From Blautia sp. (GTDB lineage: Bacteria; Bacillota; Clostridia; Lachnospirales; Lachnospiraceae): a DNA stretch of 64,000 nt. The notes under the pieces were generated by a model. That model saw only the letters and a program-made list of their open reading frames with translations. It did not search any database and was not told the DNA's origin. Shown piece by piece: positions 38,880 to 49,732 of this stretch. The translations under genes were made by a program, and so were the position numbers. Where the stretch lies: assembly GCA_022777285.1 (NCBI GenBank), contig JALFGN010000065.1:88423-152422 (forward strand). The letters run 5' to 3'. Position 1 is the stretch's first letter, and every line of letters starts with the position of its first letter.

Positions 38880-41344
38880 AAAAAATACTGACAAAAGCAG
38901 GTATTCTTTTTGTGGTCTTTTTGCTGGGGGTAATGGTATTCAGCAGTTTTATGAATAAAAAGACTACGGATAATAAGATGGATCTTGAAAAAGCCACATT
39001 ACCGGTTCTGTCCATGAAAATCGGAGACCAGAAGGTGAACCGTATGTATGGACATGCACAGGAGATGCAGGTGGATTTTATGAGAGACAGCCTGACTCCT
39101 CTGGGGACAGACAAGGAACTTACAGTCAGCATTGACCCAAAAGGACATAAGATTGAGAACCTGATTTATGAGGTTCGTACTTCTGATGGAAGCAAAGTTA
39201 TAGAAAATGATAAGATCAAAAATTTTAATGAAGAGGAAGACGGAGAAAAAACAGTCTCCTTTTCTTTGCAGAAATCCATTCTTATGAATCAGGAGTATTC
39301 TCTGATTCTGACTTTGAATACGGAAGAGGGAGAGTGGTATTATTATACAAGAATCTTACAGCGTTCCGGTCTTCGTACAGAGAACTATATAGACTTTGCC
39401 CAGAGTTTCTCCAATAAGACATTCAACAAAGAGAATCTGGGAGACCTGAAAGTGTATCTCGAATCGGATAATTCTGTTTCCAATAACAGTTTTGCCAATG
39501 TGAATATTCATTCCAGTGCAGATCTGGTAACATGGGGAAGTCTGGAGCCATCCGTGATGCAAACGGGTATTCCGACGATAAAAGACATCAATGAAACAAC
39601 AGGCAGTGTTTCTCTCACTTATTTTATTACTGCAGAAGATGATGAGGGAAATCAGGAATATTATCAGGTGGATGAATTTTATCGGATGCGTTATGACGGA
39701 AGCAGGATTCGCCTGCTTGATTTTGAACGTTCGGCCAAAGAAATTTTCACCGGAAATGCCGCTTCCGTTGCCAGCGGGAAGATTAATCTTGGAATTACTT
39801 CCAAAAATGTGCAGTATGTAACCAGCCAGACCGGTGAAATCATTGCTTTTGCACAGCAGGGGGACTTATGGTCTTATAATACATCTGTAAATAAGTTGAC
39901 ACAGATTTTCAGTTTTCGACAGTTTGATGATATAGAAGAACCAGACGAGAGAAATGCGATCTCCCTTCATGATTTTAAAATTATCCGTGTAGAAGAAAAC
40001 GGAGATATGGATTTTGTAGTTTATGGTTATATGAATCGGGGAGAAAATGAAGGATATACAGGAGTTGCTGTATATCACTATTATAACGATGAAAATATGC
40101 TGGAGGAAAAAATTTTCCTGCCCAGTACAAAATCCTACGAATTCATGGAACAGGATGTGCAGGTGCTTTCTTATGTCAGTACCGATAATCTGTTTTATCT
40201 GATGCTTCAGGGAAAACTCTATAAGATTCATATGACAGAGGGAAATTATGAAATCTTAAAAGAAGGAATTGAAAATAATTGTTTCCTGGTGTCAAATTCC
40301 AACAAGCATGTGGCCTGGATGGAAGAAATGGATCCCTATGCTTCTTCCAATATTGTTCTGATGGATCTGGAATCAGGAGAGACCACCCGAATCACGGCAG
40401 AAGAGGGAACGAAAGTTCGGGCTTTCGGATTCATCAATGAAGATCTGGTATATGGAATTGCCAGAGATGGGGATATTTTGACAGATGCTTCCGGAACCTT
40501 CTGTTATGCTATGAAAGAAGTGAGAATTCAGAACTTTGAAGGGGAGATTGTCAAGAGCTATGCGCAGGATGGCGTATACCTGACAGATGTAGACATTCAG
40601 CAGGGGCTGATTGAACTGAAGAGAGCCCAGTGGCAGACAGATCATTATGCAGAAATCACGAGTGATCATATTATGAATAACGTGAAGTCAGCGGAGGAAG
40701 CTGCTTCTGTGATTACAGTCACAACCTCCCGTAAAGGGACGACAACAGGGCTTGTCTTTGCTGAAGACAGCAGAAACAAAAATCCTTTGATGCTGATTTC
40801 CAAATATCTGGTTTTGGAGCAGATTCCTGTTCTTGATATGAGTATGAAAGAAGAAATAGAAGAAGCGTATTATGTATATGCCAGAGGCCAACTGACAGAA
40901 ATCTGTGAAAATCCGGGACAGGCAGTCCGGGATGCAGATAATCTGGCTGGTGTAGTTCTGAATCGTGCACAGCAGTATATATGGGAACGTGGAAATCTGA
41001 GAACAAAAATCACATTAAATATGGATGACATACCGGATTGCTTCAAAAGTGCATCAACGGATCTTTCATATCTGAAAGAAAATATAGGAGAAGAAGGAAC
41101 TGTGCTGGATTTTACAGGTTGTAGTCTCGATCAGGTACTTTATCAGCTTAGTGCACAGAGACCGGTAATTGTAAGTCTGGGAGAGCAGGGAAATCGTGTG
41201 ATTGTAGGATACGATGCATACAATACACTGCTTTATAATCCGGCAGATGATACCACTTCCTATATGGGACTGAATGACAGCAGAGCAGCATTTGAGGCAG
41301 CAGGAAATGTATTTATCAGCTATATAGAAAAATTACCAGATTAA
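38876..41344 (+). CDS. Large exported/membrane-anchored protein with beta-propeller-like middle and C39-like C-terminal fold
   Basis: N-terminal TM; 822 aa; C-terminus LDQVLYQLSAQRPVIVSLGEQGNRVIVGYDAYNTLLYNPADD resembles C39_2-type cysteine peptidase layout. Confidence 0.7.
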   Translation: MKKILTKAGILFVVFLLGVMVFSSFMNKKTTDNKMDLEKATLPVLSMKIGDQKVNRMYGHAQEMQVDFMRDSLTPLGTDKELTVSIDPKGHKIENLIYEVRTSDGSKVIENDKIKNFNEEEDGEKTVSFSLQKSILMNQEYSLILTLNTEEGEWYYYTRILQRSGLRTENYIDFAQSFSNKTFNKENLGDLKVYLESDNSVSNNSFANVNIHSSADLVTWGSLEPSVMQTGIPTIKDINETTGSVSLTYFITAEDDEGNQEYYQVDEFYRMRYDGSRIRLLDFERSAKEIFTGNAASVASGKINLGITSKNVQYVTSQTGEIIAFAQQGDLWSYNTSVNKLTQIFSFRQFDDIEEPDERNAISLHDFKIIRVEENGDMDFVVYGYMNRGENEGYTGVAVYHYYNDENMLEEKIFLPSTKSYEFMEQDVQVLSYVSTDNLFYLMLQGKLYKIHMTEGNYEILKEGIENNCFLVSNSNKHVAWMEEMDPYASSNIVLMDLESGETTRITAEEGTKVRAFGFINEDLVYGIARDGDILTDASGTFCYAMKEVRIQNFEGEIVKSYAQDGVYLTDVDIQQGLIELKRAQWQTDHYAEITSDHIMNNVKSAEEAASVITVTTSRKGTTTGLVFAEDSRNKNPLMLISKYLVLEQIPVLDMSMKEEIEEAYYVYARGQLTEICENPGQAVRDADNLAGVVLNRAQQYIWERGNLRTKITLNMDDIPDCFKSASTDLSYLKENIGEEGTVLDFTGCSLDQVLYQLSAQRPVIVSLGEQGNRVIVGYDAYNTLLYNPADDTTSYMGLNDSRAAFEAAGNVFISYIEKLPD

Positions 41345-41519
41345 AAGAACAGGACAGGAAAGAGAGCCAATCTTATTTTGAGGAGGCTCTCTTTCTTTGA
41401 ATCTAAAAACTGGACTGGTAAAAAAAGTAAAAACTGGATATTTTGAAAGAGACAGTTTTGTGTATAATAATCATATAAGTTAATACATAATCAAACATAT
41501 ATGAAAGGTAGGATAGCTC

Positions 41520-42395
41520 ATGGAAAATAAGAGATATGAATTAAACAAACAGCTTGCACAAATGTTAAAGGGCGGGGTAATCATGGATGTAACAACACCG
41601 GAACAGGCAAAAATAGCAGAAGCAGCCGGTGCATGTGCTGTCATGGCACTGGAAAGGATCCCGGCGGATATTCGTGCAGCCGGCGGAGTTTCCAGAATGA
41701 GTGATCCGAAAATGATTAAAGGGATACAGGAAGCAGTATCCATTCCTGTAATGGCAAAGTGCCGAATTGGACATTTTGTAGAAGCACAGGTTCTGGAAGC
41801 AATTGAGATTGATTATATAGATGAAAGTGAAGTGTTATCTCCTGCAGATGATGTTTATCACATTAACAAAAGAGAATTCAAGGTACCGTTTGTCTGTGGT
41901 GCACGGGATCTGGGAGAAGCACTTCGAAGAATTGCAGAAGGTGCATCTATGATCCGTACAAAAGGAGAACCGGGAACTGGAGATGTAGTGCAGGCAGTTC
42001 GTCATATGAGAGCTATGAATGCAGAAATAAGAAGGGTGCAGAACTTGCGTGAAGATGAAATTTTTGAAGCAGCAAAACAACTGCAGGTTCCGGTAGATTT
42101 ATTACAGTATGTACATGATAATGGAAAGCTTCCGGTAGTGAATTTTGCAGCTGGTGGTGTAGCTACACCGGCAGATGCAGCGCTTATGATGCAATTGGGA
42201 GCAGAAGGCGTGTTTGTAGGATCCGGCATCTTTAAATCCGGAGATCCGGCAAAACGTGCGGCAGCAATTGTAAAATCCGTTACCAATTATACAGATGCAA
42301 AACTGATTGCCGAACTTTCCGAAGATCTGGGTGAAGCTATGGTAGGTATTAATGAACAGGAAATTGAACTGTTGATGGCAGAACGGGGAAAATAA
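41520..42395 (+). CDS. pdxS: Pyridoxal 5'-phosphate synthase lyase subunit
   Basis: [51 protein letters not shown]. Confidence 0.98.
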   Translation: MENKRYELNKQLAQMLKGGVIMDVTTPEQAKIAEAAGACAVMALERIPADIRAAGGVSRMSDPKMIKGIQEAVSIPVMAKCRIGHFVEAQVLEAIEIDYIDESEVLSPADDVYHINKREFKVPFVCGARDLGEALRRIAEGASMIRTKGEPGTGDVVQAVRHMRAMNAEIRRVQNLREDEIFEAAKQLQVPVDLLQYVHDNGKLPVVNFAAGGVATPADAALMMQLGAEGVFVGSGIFKSGDPAKRAAAIVKSVTNYTDAKLIAELSEDLGEAMVGINEQEIELLMAERGK

Positions 42396-42396
42396 G

Positions 42397-42963
42397 ATGA
42401 GAATAGGAATTTTGGCCTTACAGGGGGCATTTGCCGAGCACGGGCATGTGTTGGATAAACTGGGAGTCGAACATTTCGAAATAAGACAGCAAAAGGATCT
42501 GGAACGACCCTTTGACGGGCTCATCCTTCCAGGAGGAGAAAGTACAGTTATGGGAAAATTGCTTGAAGAATCCGGTATGCTGGAAAGGATTCGAAAAAGA
42601 ATCGAAGACGGTATGCCGGTATTTGGAACCTGTGCAGGGCTCATCCTTCTGGCAAGGGAAGTAGAAGAAAATCCATCCTGGTTTGGAACCATGCGTATTC
42701 AGGTAAAGAGAAATGCTTATGGAAGGCAGCTTGGCAGTTTTTATACAGAGCAGGAATTTAAAGGAATCGGCAAGATTCCCATGGCTTTTATTCGTGCTCC
42801 TTATATCGCAGATGTATATGAAGACACGGAGGTATTGGCAGTAGTAAATGGAAAAATTGTGGCAGCACGCCAGAAAAATCAGCTTGTGACAGCCTTTCAT
42901 CCGGAAGTGACAGAGGATACGCGGGTACATGAATATTTTTTGAATATGGTTACAAATCAGTAG
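42397..42963 (+). CDS. pdxT: Pyridoxal 5'-phosphate synthase glutaminase subunit
   Basis: [49 protein letters not shown]. Confidence 0.97.
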   Translation: MRIGILALQGAFAEHGHVLDKLGVEHFEIRQQKDLERPFDGLILPGGESTVMGKLLEESGMLERIRKRIEDGMPVFGTCAGLILLAREVEENPSWFGTMRIQVKRNAYGRQLGSFYTEQEFKGIGKIPMAFIRAPYIADVYEDTEVLAVVNGKIVAARQKNQLVTAFHPEVTEDTRVHEYFLNMVTNQ

Positions 42964-43095
42964 AATTATCTCAGGAAAAGGTCATGCTTTTATACACAGG
43001 ATCTTTTCCTGTTTTCCTTCTATTGATGACAGAGAAGTTCTGTGCGCTATAATCCTATTAAAATGATATGAATAATAAGGATTTGTAGAGAAAAA

Positions 43096-43839
43096 ATGAA
43101 GGAAGAAATAAAAAACCAGATTAAAAAATTGAAAGAAGAAAAAAATGCGGTCATTCTGGCACATTATTATGTGGACGGAGAAGTGCAGGAAATTGCAGAT
43201 TATGTGGGTGATTCTTATTTTCTGGCGAAAAAGGCAACAGAAATACCAGCAGAGGTGATTATTTTTTGCGGTGTGTCTTTCATGGGAGAGAGTGCCAAAA
43301 TCCTGAATCCGGGAAAAACAGTAATTATGGCGGATGAACATGCAGACTGTCCTATGGCTCATATGATTGACGTAGACAGAATTCGGGAAGTTCGTAATCT
43401 GTATTCAGATGCAGCAGTGGTTTGTTATGTCAATTCCACAGCAGAAATTAAAGCTGAGTCAGATGTGTGTGTCACTTCTTCCAAAGCTGTAAAGATTGTG
43501 GAAAGAATTCCAAATAAGAATATCTTTTTTATCCCTGATAATAATCTGGGACGTTATGTGGCAAAACAACTGCCGGACAAAAATTTTATCTTTCATGATG
43601 GATTCTGCCATGTCCATAAAAGTATTCATAAAGAAGAAGTTCAAAAAGCCAGAGAAGCAAGACCACAGGCACTTGTGCTGGCACATCCGGAATGTACGGA
43701 GGATGTACTGGCAGAGGCGGATTTTGTGGGAAGTACCTCTTAGATTATTGACTTTGCCACAGAATCTTCTCATACAGAATTTATTATTTGTACGGAAATG
43801 GGGATTTTTTATGAACTGCATCTGAAAAATCCGGGCAAG
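43096..43839 (+). pseudogene. nadA: Quinolinate synthase, 3'-truncated, in-frame TAG at 43741-43743
   Basis: AVILAHYYVDGEVQEIADYVGDS, FCGVSFMGESAKIL, VCYVNSTAEIKAESDVCVTSSKAVKI; reading through TAG gives IIDFATESSHTEFIICTEMGIFYELHLKNPGK, the expected NadA continuation, which then ends. Confidence 0.88.
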
Positions 43840-43840
43840 C

Positions 43841-44371
43841 CATACATGCTCTTTTGGTTCGGCAAACAACAGTTATGCATTCCGTTTGATGAAGCTTTTG
43901 AAAAAAGCAGAGATTAATTTTATCTCTTGTCCTACAGAAAATATCTATCTGCAAGGAAGGCAGGATACTTATCCAAAACGTCGTGGGTTGATACGGGTAA
44001 AGGAATTAAATGATGCAGGCATCAATGTATGTTTTGCACAGGATTCTATGTCGGATCCATGGTACCCTCTGGGCAACGGAAATATGATGATGATTTTGGA
44101 TCATGGTATACATATCTGTCAGATGATGTCTTTTCAGGAAATAGATCATGCGTTGGATCTGATTACTGTGAATGGTGCAAAAACAATGCATTTACAGGAT
44201 TTTTACAGAATAGAGGAGGGAAAACCTGCAAACTTCGTTGTGATTAATGCAAAATCCGAATTTGAAGCAATCTGTGCAAGAGCTGGTATTCTCGCTTCTG
44301 TAAGAAATGGTGAGTTTTTACTGCAAAAAGAGCCGGAAGTGCTGCATACGGAATTGGAAATTTTAAAATAA
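43841..44371 (+). pseudogene. codA: Cytosine deaminase (CodA-like), C-terminal fragment only
   Basis: In +1 frame relative to nadA: HTCSFGSANNSYAFRLMKLLKKAEINFISCPTENIYLQGRQDTYPKRRGLIRVKELNDAGINVCFAQDSMSDPWYPLGNGNMM...; no N-terminal half present. Confidence 0.85.
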
Positions 44372-44380
44372 ATGGATAGA

Positions 44381-44416
44381 AAATCTCCTGGTTATAACAC
44401 CAGGAGATTTTTTTGA
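44381..44416 (+). terminator. Intrinsic terminator
   Basis: AAATCTCCTGGT TATAAC ACCAGGAGATTT followed by T-run. Confidence 0.88.
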
Positions 44417-44532
44417 TTCAGCATGCAACAAAACCGCAGAAAATATACACTGTATAAATGTCTTAGTAAAGATTAAGAAGACAGGAGAGAAAAGAGAATG
44501 CTATAATTTTTTTGAAAGAAGGAGGTGGCTTT

Positions 44533-45033
44533 ATGGAAGAATGCAGGGAGATGGTCCAAAAGGCAAAAGAGGGAAATAAAGAAGCGTTTGGCATTTTGTA
44601 TGAAACGGTATATGAAGATATGTACAGATTTGCATGGTATACCTTGAGAAATCCGGAGGATGCAAAAGATGTAGTGGCAGAAACAGTTGCAGATGCATTT
44701 GAGACCATTGGAAATCTTCGTGATACCAGTGCATTCCGTGGATGGATATTTAAAATCTTATCCAATAAATGTAAAAGAAAACTGAAAGAATATACGAAGA
44801 AGACTTATGTTTACGAAGCATATCAGGAAAAAAGTCAGCAAGATTTGGAGCAGAATCTGCAGGTGCGGCAAGTTTTCTTTTCTCTGACGGATGAGGAACG
44901 TTATCTTGTAGCCTTGCAGGTGTTCGGTGGATACAGGAGCAAAGAAATCGGTATCCTGTTACATAAAAATCATAATACAGTAAGATCAAAAATTGACCGC
45001 GCATTAAAGAAAATGGAAAAATTGCTTCAATAG
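44533..45033 (+). CDS. ECF-type sigma-70 family RNA polymerase sigma factor
   Basis: Region 2 FGILYETVYEDMYRFAWYTLRNPEDAKDVVAETVADAFE; region 4 FGGYRSKEIGILLHKNHNTVRSKIDRALKKMEK. Confidence 0.9.
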   Translation: MEECREMVQKAKEGNKEAFGILYETVYEDMYRFAWYTLRNPEDAKDVVAETVADAFETIGNLRDTSAFRGWIFKILSNKCKRKLKEYTKKTYVYEAYQEKSQQDLEQNLQVRQVFFSLTDEERYLVALQVFGGYRSKEIGILLHKNHNTVRSKIDRALKKMEKLLQ

Positions 45034-45052
45034 GAAAGGTGGTGGATCCGGT

Positions 45053-47128
45053 ATGGAAGAAAAGAAACGCGAAAATTTTTATATGCAGGAAGAAAATAAG
45101 AAGAAAAGTCAGCTGGATGCAGTAAAGAAATCAGCTGGACAAGTGGAAATTCCGGACGAACTCAGGCCGCAGAATCTGGATGAAATCATTCGTACAGGAA
45201 GAGAAAAGAAAAAACACAACAAACAGATTGGCAAGTTTCTGTACAGACAGAGATGGAAAGGAGCGGTTGTGGCAGCCTGTGCAGTGCTCGCAGTGGGAGT
45301 TTCTGTTACGCTGCAGTCGTCCAAAGGGCAGTTGCAGGAAGATACAAATGCAGGAGCACAGACAGAAATGACTGGCAGAGAATCGGAAACTTCAGATGCA
45401 GGCAGCACAGCAGAAGAAATTGAAGGGTATCAAACAGCGGCCAGCTATGAAGAAATCCATAAAAAAATTTATCAGGACAATGAGAGAGCCTGGCTGATGA
45501 GAAACAGCTGGTACGACAGCGGCAGAGTTTATGAAGCTGAGATTGCACAGGAAGAGGGCACAGTAGATACAGGTGCTGCGGACATGAGTATGGGTGTTTC
45601 TTATTCCGAAACCAATGTGAGAACAGAGGGAGTGGACGAAGGAGATCTTGTAAAAACAGACGGTACTTATATTTATACGTTGACCCGTTCCGGAAAAATC
45701 CGTATTACAAAAGCAGATGGAAATTCTTTGAAAAAAGTCAGTGAAACATCCCTGGAAAACCTGACGGATACCATACAGGAAATATATGTGGATGGAAATG
45801 TTTTATGCATTGTAGTATCCGGCTATCAAACGGGAGTGATCATGGAAGATACAGATGTGTATTCTGTGAATTCTACAGATTATACAAAGTTGTATACTTA
45901 TGATATATCCGATAAAACCAATCCGGTTCTGAAGGGGATGGTGAGCCAGGATGGATATTATCAGACTTCGAGAAAGGTGGGGAGTTTTGTTTATCTTTTT
46001 TCCCAGTATTGTCCTTCCGGTGGGAATCCTTCGGCAGAGAAACCGGAATTGTATATACCAAGAGTAGCTGGCAGTATTTTGCCGGCAGAGGATGTATGGT
46101 ACCCGGTGGTACCTCAGACAGATACATCACAGCTTGTGATTTCCTCTGTTAATCTGGAGACACCGGATCAGGTGCAGGACAGTCGTTCTCTGATTGGAGG
46201 ATGCAGTCTTTATTATGTAAGTAGTAAAAATATCTATGTGTGTACAGAGAACTATGAAGGACAGGAGGTGAAAAATCAGATTGCCAGATTTTCCTATGAA
46301 GACGGAACACTGGAATTAAAAGCAGCAGGACAGATCAATGGCATAATCAATGATTCGTTTTCCATGGATGAATATGACGATTATCTGCGGGTGGTAGTTA
46401 CCAGATATGCAGATGGATTTGGAAGTACAGAAAGCAACAGCCTTTATATCCTGGATGAGAAGATGAACATGACCGGTAAAATAGAAGATCTGGCAAAAGG
46501 AGAAACCATTCGTTCTGCCAGGTTTATGGGAGAGATTGGATATTTTGTTACCTATAAGCAGATGGATCCTCTTTTCTCTGTAAATTTGAAAGATCCGCAG
46601 AAACCGGAGATTTTGGGAGAACTGAAGGTTACCGGATTTTCTCAGTATCTGCATTTTTATGGGGAAGACAGACTTCTGGGAATCGGATGGGAAACGGATC
46701 CGGATACAGGTATTCAGGAAGGCCTGAAACTATCCATGTTTGATATTTCCAATCCGGCAGATGTAAAAGAAGTGCATAAAATGATTTTGAAGGATGTAGA
46801 TCTTTGCATTGCAGCAGAGAATTATAAAGGAATCCTGATTGATCCCAAAGAAAATATTTTTGGATTTGGAATGGGGTCTTACAGTGATAAAGATTACAGT
46901 CTGTATGGGTATTACGGAGTATTTACGTATTCGGAAGAAGAAGGATTTTCCCAGGAACTGATGCAAAGCCTCAGCCAGATGTCTGTAAGTTCCGGAAATA
47001 CATATGGAACGATTGAAGAGACTCGGGGGATTTATATAGGCGATACCTTCTATCTTTGCGGTGACAGCGGTATTTATGCATTTGACAGAAAGAAGGAATA
47101 TCAGGCTTATGGTAAGCTGGAGTGGTAA
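45053..47128 (+). CDS. Membrane-anchored beta-propeller protein (Beta_propel family) with cytosolic N-terminal tail, possible anti-sigma factor
   Basis: Cytosolic about 65 aa, TM KGAVVAACAVLAVGVSVTL, then SYSETNVRTEGVDEGDLVKTDGTYIYTLTRSGKIRITKADG typical of the family. Confidence 0.85.
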   Translation: MEEKKRENFYMQEENKKKSQLDAVKKSAGQVEIPDELRPQNLDEIIRTGREKKKHNKQIGKFLYRQRWKGAVVAACAVLAVGVSVTLQSSKGQLQEDTNAGAQTEMTGRESETSDAGSTAEEIEGYQTAASYEEIHKKIYQDNERAWLMRNSWYDSGRVYEAEIAQEEGTVDTGAADMSMGVSYSETNVRTEGVDEGDLVKTDGTYIYTLTRSGKIRITKADGNSLKKVSETSLENLTDTIQEIYVDGNVLCIVVSGYQTGVIMEDTDVYSVNSTDYTKLYTYDISDKTNPVLKGMVSQDGYYQTSRKVGSFVYLFSQYCPSGGNPSAEKPELYIPRVAGSILPAEDVWYPVVPQTDTSQLVISSVNLETPDQVQDSRSLIGGCSLYYVSSKNIYVCTENYEGQEVKNQIARFSYEDGTLELKAAGQINGIINDSFSMDEYDDYLRVVVTRYADGFGSTESNSLYILDEKMNMTGKIEDLAKGETIRSARFMGEIGYFVTYKQMDPLFSVNLKDPQKPEILGELKVTGFSQYLHFYGEDRLLGIGWETDPDTGIQEGLKLSMFDISNPADVKEVHKMILKDVDLCIAAENYKGILIDPKENIFGFGMGSYSDKDYSLYGYYGVFTYSEEEGFSQELMQSLSQMSVSSGNTYGTIEETRGIYIGDTFYLCGDSGIYAFDRKKEYQAYGKLEW

Positions 47129-47254
47129 AATTCCCTTGCGAAGCATTATACAATGCGATATACTTATGTGGAGCAGAGTTTTCTGCTCCGCATTTTTATA
47201 TTTGGATGGAAAAGTTAAGGCTGTTGGAGCCGGAAAATAAAGGAGAACAAATTT

Positions 47255-48646
47255 ATGAAACTGACAACAGTAAAAGAAATTTACAGGAACAGGGAAGAAT
47301 ACCTGGACAAAGAAATCACAGTAGGCGGTTGGGTCCGCAGTGTCCGTGATTCCAAAACTTTTGGATTTATTGTGCTTCATGACGGAAGCTTTTTCGAAAC
47401 GCTGCAGATTGTATACCATGATTCTATGGATAATTTTCAGGAGATCAGCAAGCTGAATGTAGGTGCGGCAATTATTGTAAAGGGTACTCTGGTGGCAACA
47501 CCTCAGGCAAAACAGCCATTTGAAATTCAGGCGACACAGATTACAGTAGAAGGAGAATCAGCAGCAGATTATCCGCTGCAGAAAAAGCGCCATTCTCTGG
47601 AATATCTGAGAACGATTTCTCATCTGCGTCCGAGAACCAACACATTCCAGGCTGTATTTCGTGTAAGATCACTGATTGCTTATGCCATTCATCAGTTCTT
47701 CCAGGAGAGAGGATTTGTTTATGTGCATACACCACTGATCACAGGAAGTGACTGTGAAGGTGCCGGTGAAATGTTCCGCGTAACAACACTTGATATGGAA
47801 AATCTTCCAATAACAGAAGATGGAAAAGTAGATTATACAAAGGATTTCTTTAAAAAAGAAACCAATCTGACTGTAAGTGGACAGTTAAATGGGGAAACCT
47901 ATGCACAGGCCTTTCGCAACATTTATACGTTTGGACCTACTTTCCGTGCAGAAAATTCCAATACTACCCGTCATGCGGCAGAGTTCTGGATGATTGAGCC
48001 GGAGATGGCCTTTGCAGATCTGGAAGACAATATGATTCTGGCAGAATCGATGTTGAAATATGTGATTCGTTATGTACTGGAAAATGCACCGGAAGAAATG
48101 AATTTCTTTCATTCCTTTATTGATAAAGGTTTGCTGGAACGTCTGAATCATGTTATGAATTCCGAGTTTGCACATGTTACCTATACAGAAGCCATTGAAA
48201 TTCTGGAAAAAGCAAACGATAAATTTGAATATAAAGTATTCTGGGGATGTGATCTTCAGACAGAACATGAACGTTATCTGACAGAACAGGTTTACAAACG
48301 TCCGGTATTTGTAACCGATTATCCGAAGGAAATCAAAGCCTTCTATATGAAATTGAACGATGACGGCAAGACGGTGGCTGCTATGGACTGTCTGGTTCCT
48401 GGAATCGGTGAAATCATTGGAGGAAGCCAGAGAGAGGATTCCTATGAAAAACTGAAAGGACGTATGGAAGAACTGGGCCTGAATGAGGAAGATTACGGTT
48501 TCTATCTGGATCTGCGCAAATATGGATCCACCCGTCATTCCGGTTTTGGTCTGGGATTTGAACGCTGCGTTATGTATCTGACAGGTATGCAGAACATCCG
48601 TGACGTCATTCCATTCCCGAGAACTGTAAATAACTGTGAGTTATAA
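47255..48646 (+). CDS. asnS: Asparaginyl-tRNA synthetase
   Basis: [77 protein letters not shown]. Confidence 0.97.
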   Translation: MKLTTVKEIYRNREEYLDKEITVGGWVRSVRDSKTFGFIVLHDGSFFETLQIVYHDSMDNFQEISKLNVGAAIIVKGTLVATPQAKQPFEIQATQITVEGESAADYPLQKKRHSLEYLRTISHLRPRTNTFQAVFRVRSLIAYAIHQFFQERGFVYVHTPLITGSDCEGAGEMFRVTTLDMENLPITEDGKVDYTKDFFKKETNLTVSGQLNGETYAQAFRNIYTFGPTFRAENSNTTRHAAEFWMIEPEMAFADLEDNMILAESMLKYVIRYVLENAPEEMNFFHSFIDKGLLERLNHVMNSEFAHVTYTEAIEILEKANDKFEYKVFWGCDLQTEHERYLTEQVYKRPVFVTDYPKEIKAFYMKLNDDGKTVAAMDCLVPGIGEIIGGSQREDSYEKLKGRMEELGLNEEDYGFYLDLRKYGSTRHSGFGLGFERCVMYLTGMQNIRDVIPFPRTVNNCEL

Positions 48647-48661
48647 TAAAGGGAGAAATTT

Positions 48662-49732
48662 ATGAGATTTTTTCACGTTGCAGATGTCCATCTGGGAGCA
48701 GAGCCGGATAAGGGCTTTCCCTGGAGCGAAGACAGAGGGCGGGAAATCTGGGACAGTTTTCGAAGATTAATTCAGCAGGTCGGCGAAAGAAAAGCCGACC
48801 TGTTTCTGATTGCAGGCGATTTATTCCACCGCCAGCCTTTGTTGAAGGAACTGAAAGAGATCAATTATCTTTTTTCTACGATTCCGCATACAGAGATTGT
48901 TTTAATGGCAGGAAACCATGATTATCTGAAGAAGGATTCCTGTTATTTGAAATATCCATGGGAACCCAATGTACACTGCCTTTGGGGGAGAGAAGAACCC
49001 TGTGTGGAATTGCCGCGTCTTGGGACTGCTGTTTACGGAATCAGCTATGACAGGAAAGAAATCCGGGATCCTTTGTATCATCACATACATGCGGCAGGAA
49101 AACAGCCAATTGAGATTTTGCTGGCTCACGGAGGAGATGAACGGCATATTCCTTTTTCTGTGCAGATTCTGGAACGGTCAGGATTTGATTATGTTGCGCT
49201 TGGACATATTCATAAACCGGATATTCTGATTCCAGATAAAATAGCATATGCAGGTGCCTTGGAACCATTGGACAGGAATGATACGGGGAGTCATGGTTAT
49301 ATCGAAGGAACCATACAGACAACAGGGAAAAAGGCAGAAGTGAAAATTCAGTTTGTTCCATTTGCCCTGCGTGCATATAGAAATCTGTCTATATCAGTGG
49401 ATGAAACAACCACTCAATATGAACTGGAACAAAAAGCAGTGCAGATGCTGAAAAAAGAAAAACAGAATCTGTGCTGTCTGAAGTTGGAAGGAAGCCGGGC
49501 CATGGATGCTTTTTTTGACTTCAATCGATTCTATAAACTTGGTAATGTGCGGGATGTTCAGGATATGACACATACTTCTTATCAAAAAGAAGTTCTGAAA
49601 CAAAAATATGGGGGAACCTTAATCGAAGCTTATGCAGAGGCTTTTGCACATAAAAATCTTACAGAGAAGGAAAAAAAGGCATTTGCATATGGAATCGAAG
49701 CATTGTTGGAAGCCAGAGAGGAATCATTATGA
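48662..49732 (+). CDS. Metallophosphoesterase, SbcD/Mre11-like (YhaO-like) exonuclease
   Basis: FFHVADVHLGAEPD, LIAGDLFH, LMAGNHDYL, YVALGHIHKP. Confidence 0.9.
   Translation: MRFFHVADVHLGAEPDKGFPWSEDRGREIWDSFRRLIQQVGERKADLFLIAGDLFHRQPLLKELKEINYLFSTIPHTEIVLMAGNHDYLKKDSCYLKYPWEPNVHCLWGREEPCVELPRLGTAVYGISYDRKEIRDPLYHHIHAAGKQPIEILLAHGGDERHIPFSVQILERSGFDYVALGHIHKPDILIPDKIAYAGALEPLDRNDTGSHGYIEGTIQTTGKKAEVKIQFVPFALRAYRNLSISVDETTTQYELEQKAVQMLKKEKQNLCCLKLEGSRAMDAFFDFNRFYKLGNVRDVQDMTHTSYQKEVLKQKYGGTLIEAYAEAFAHKNLTEKEKKAFAYGIEALLEAREESL

Noticed and set aside
41345-41519. Possible riboswitch upstream of pdxST
   Set aside because: Only a terminator-like hairpin for the upstream gene and a normal promoter-size gap; no recognised aptamer.
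47129-47254. Possible T-box leader before asnS
   Set aside because: The gap is only about 125 nt and no T-box core or following antiterminator/terminator pair was seen.
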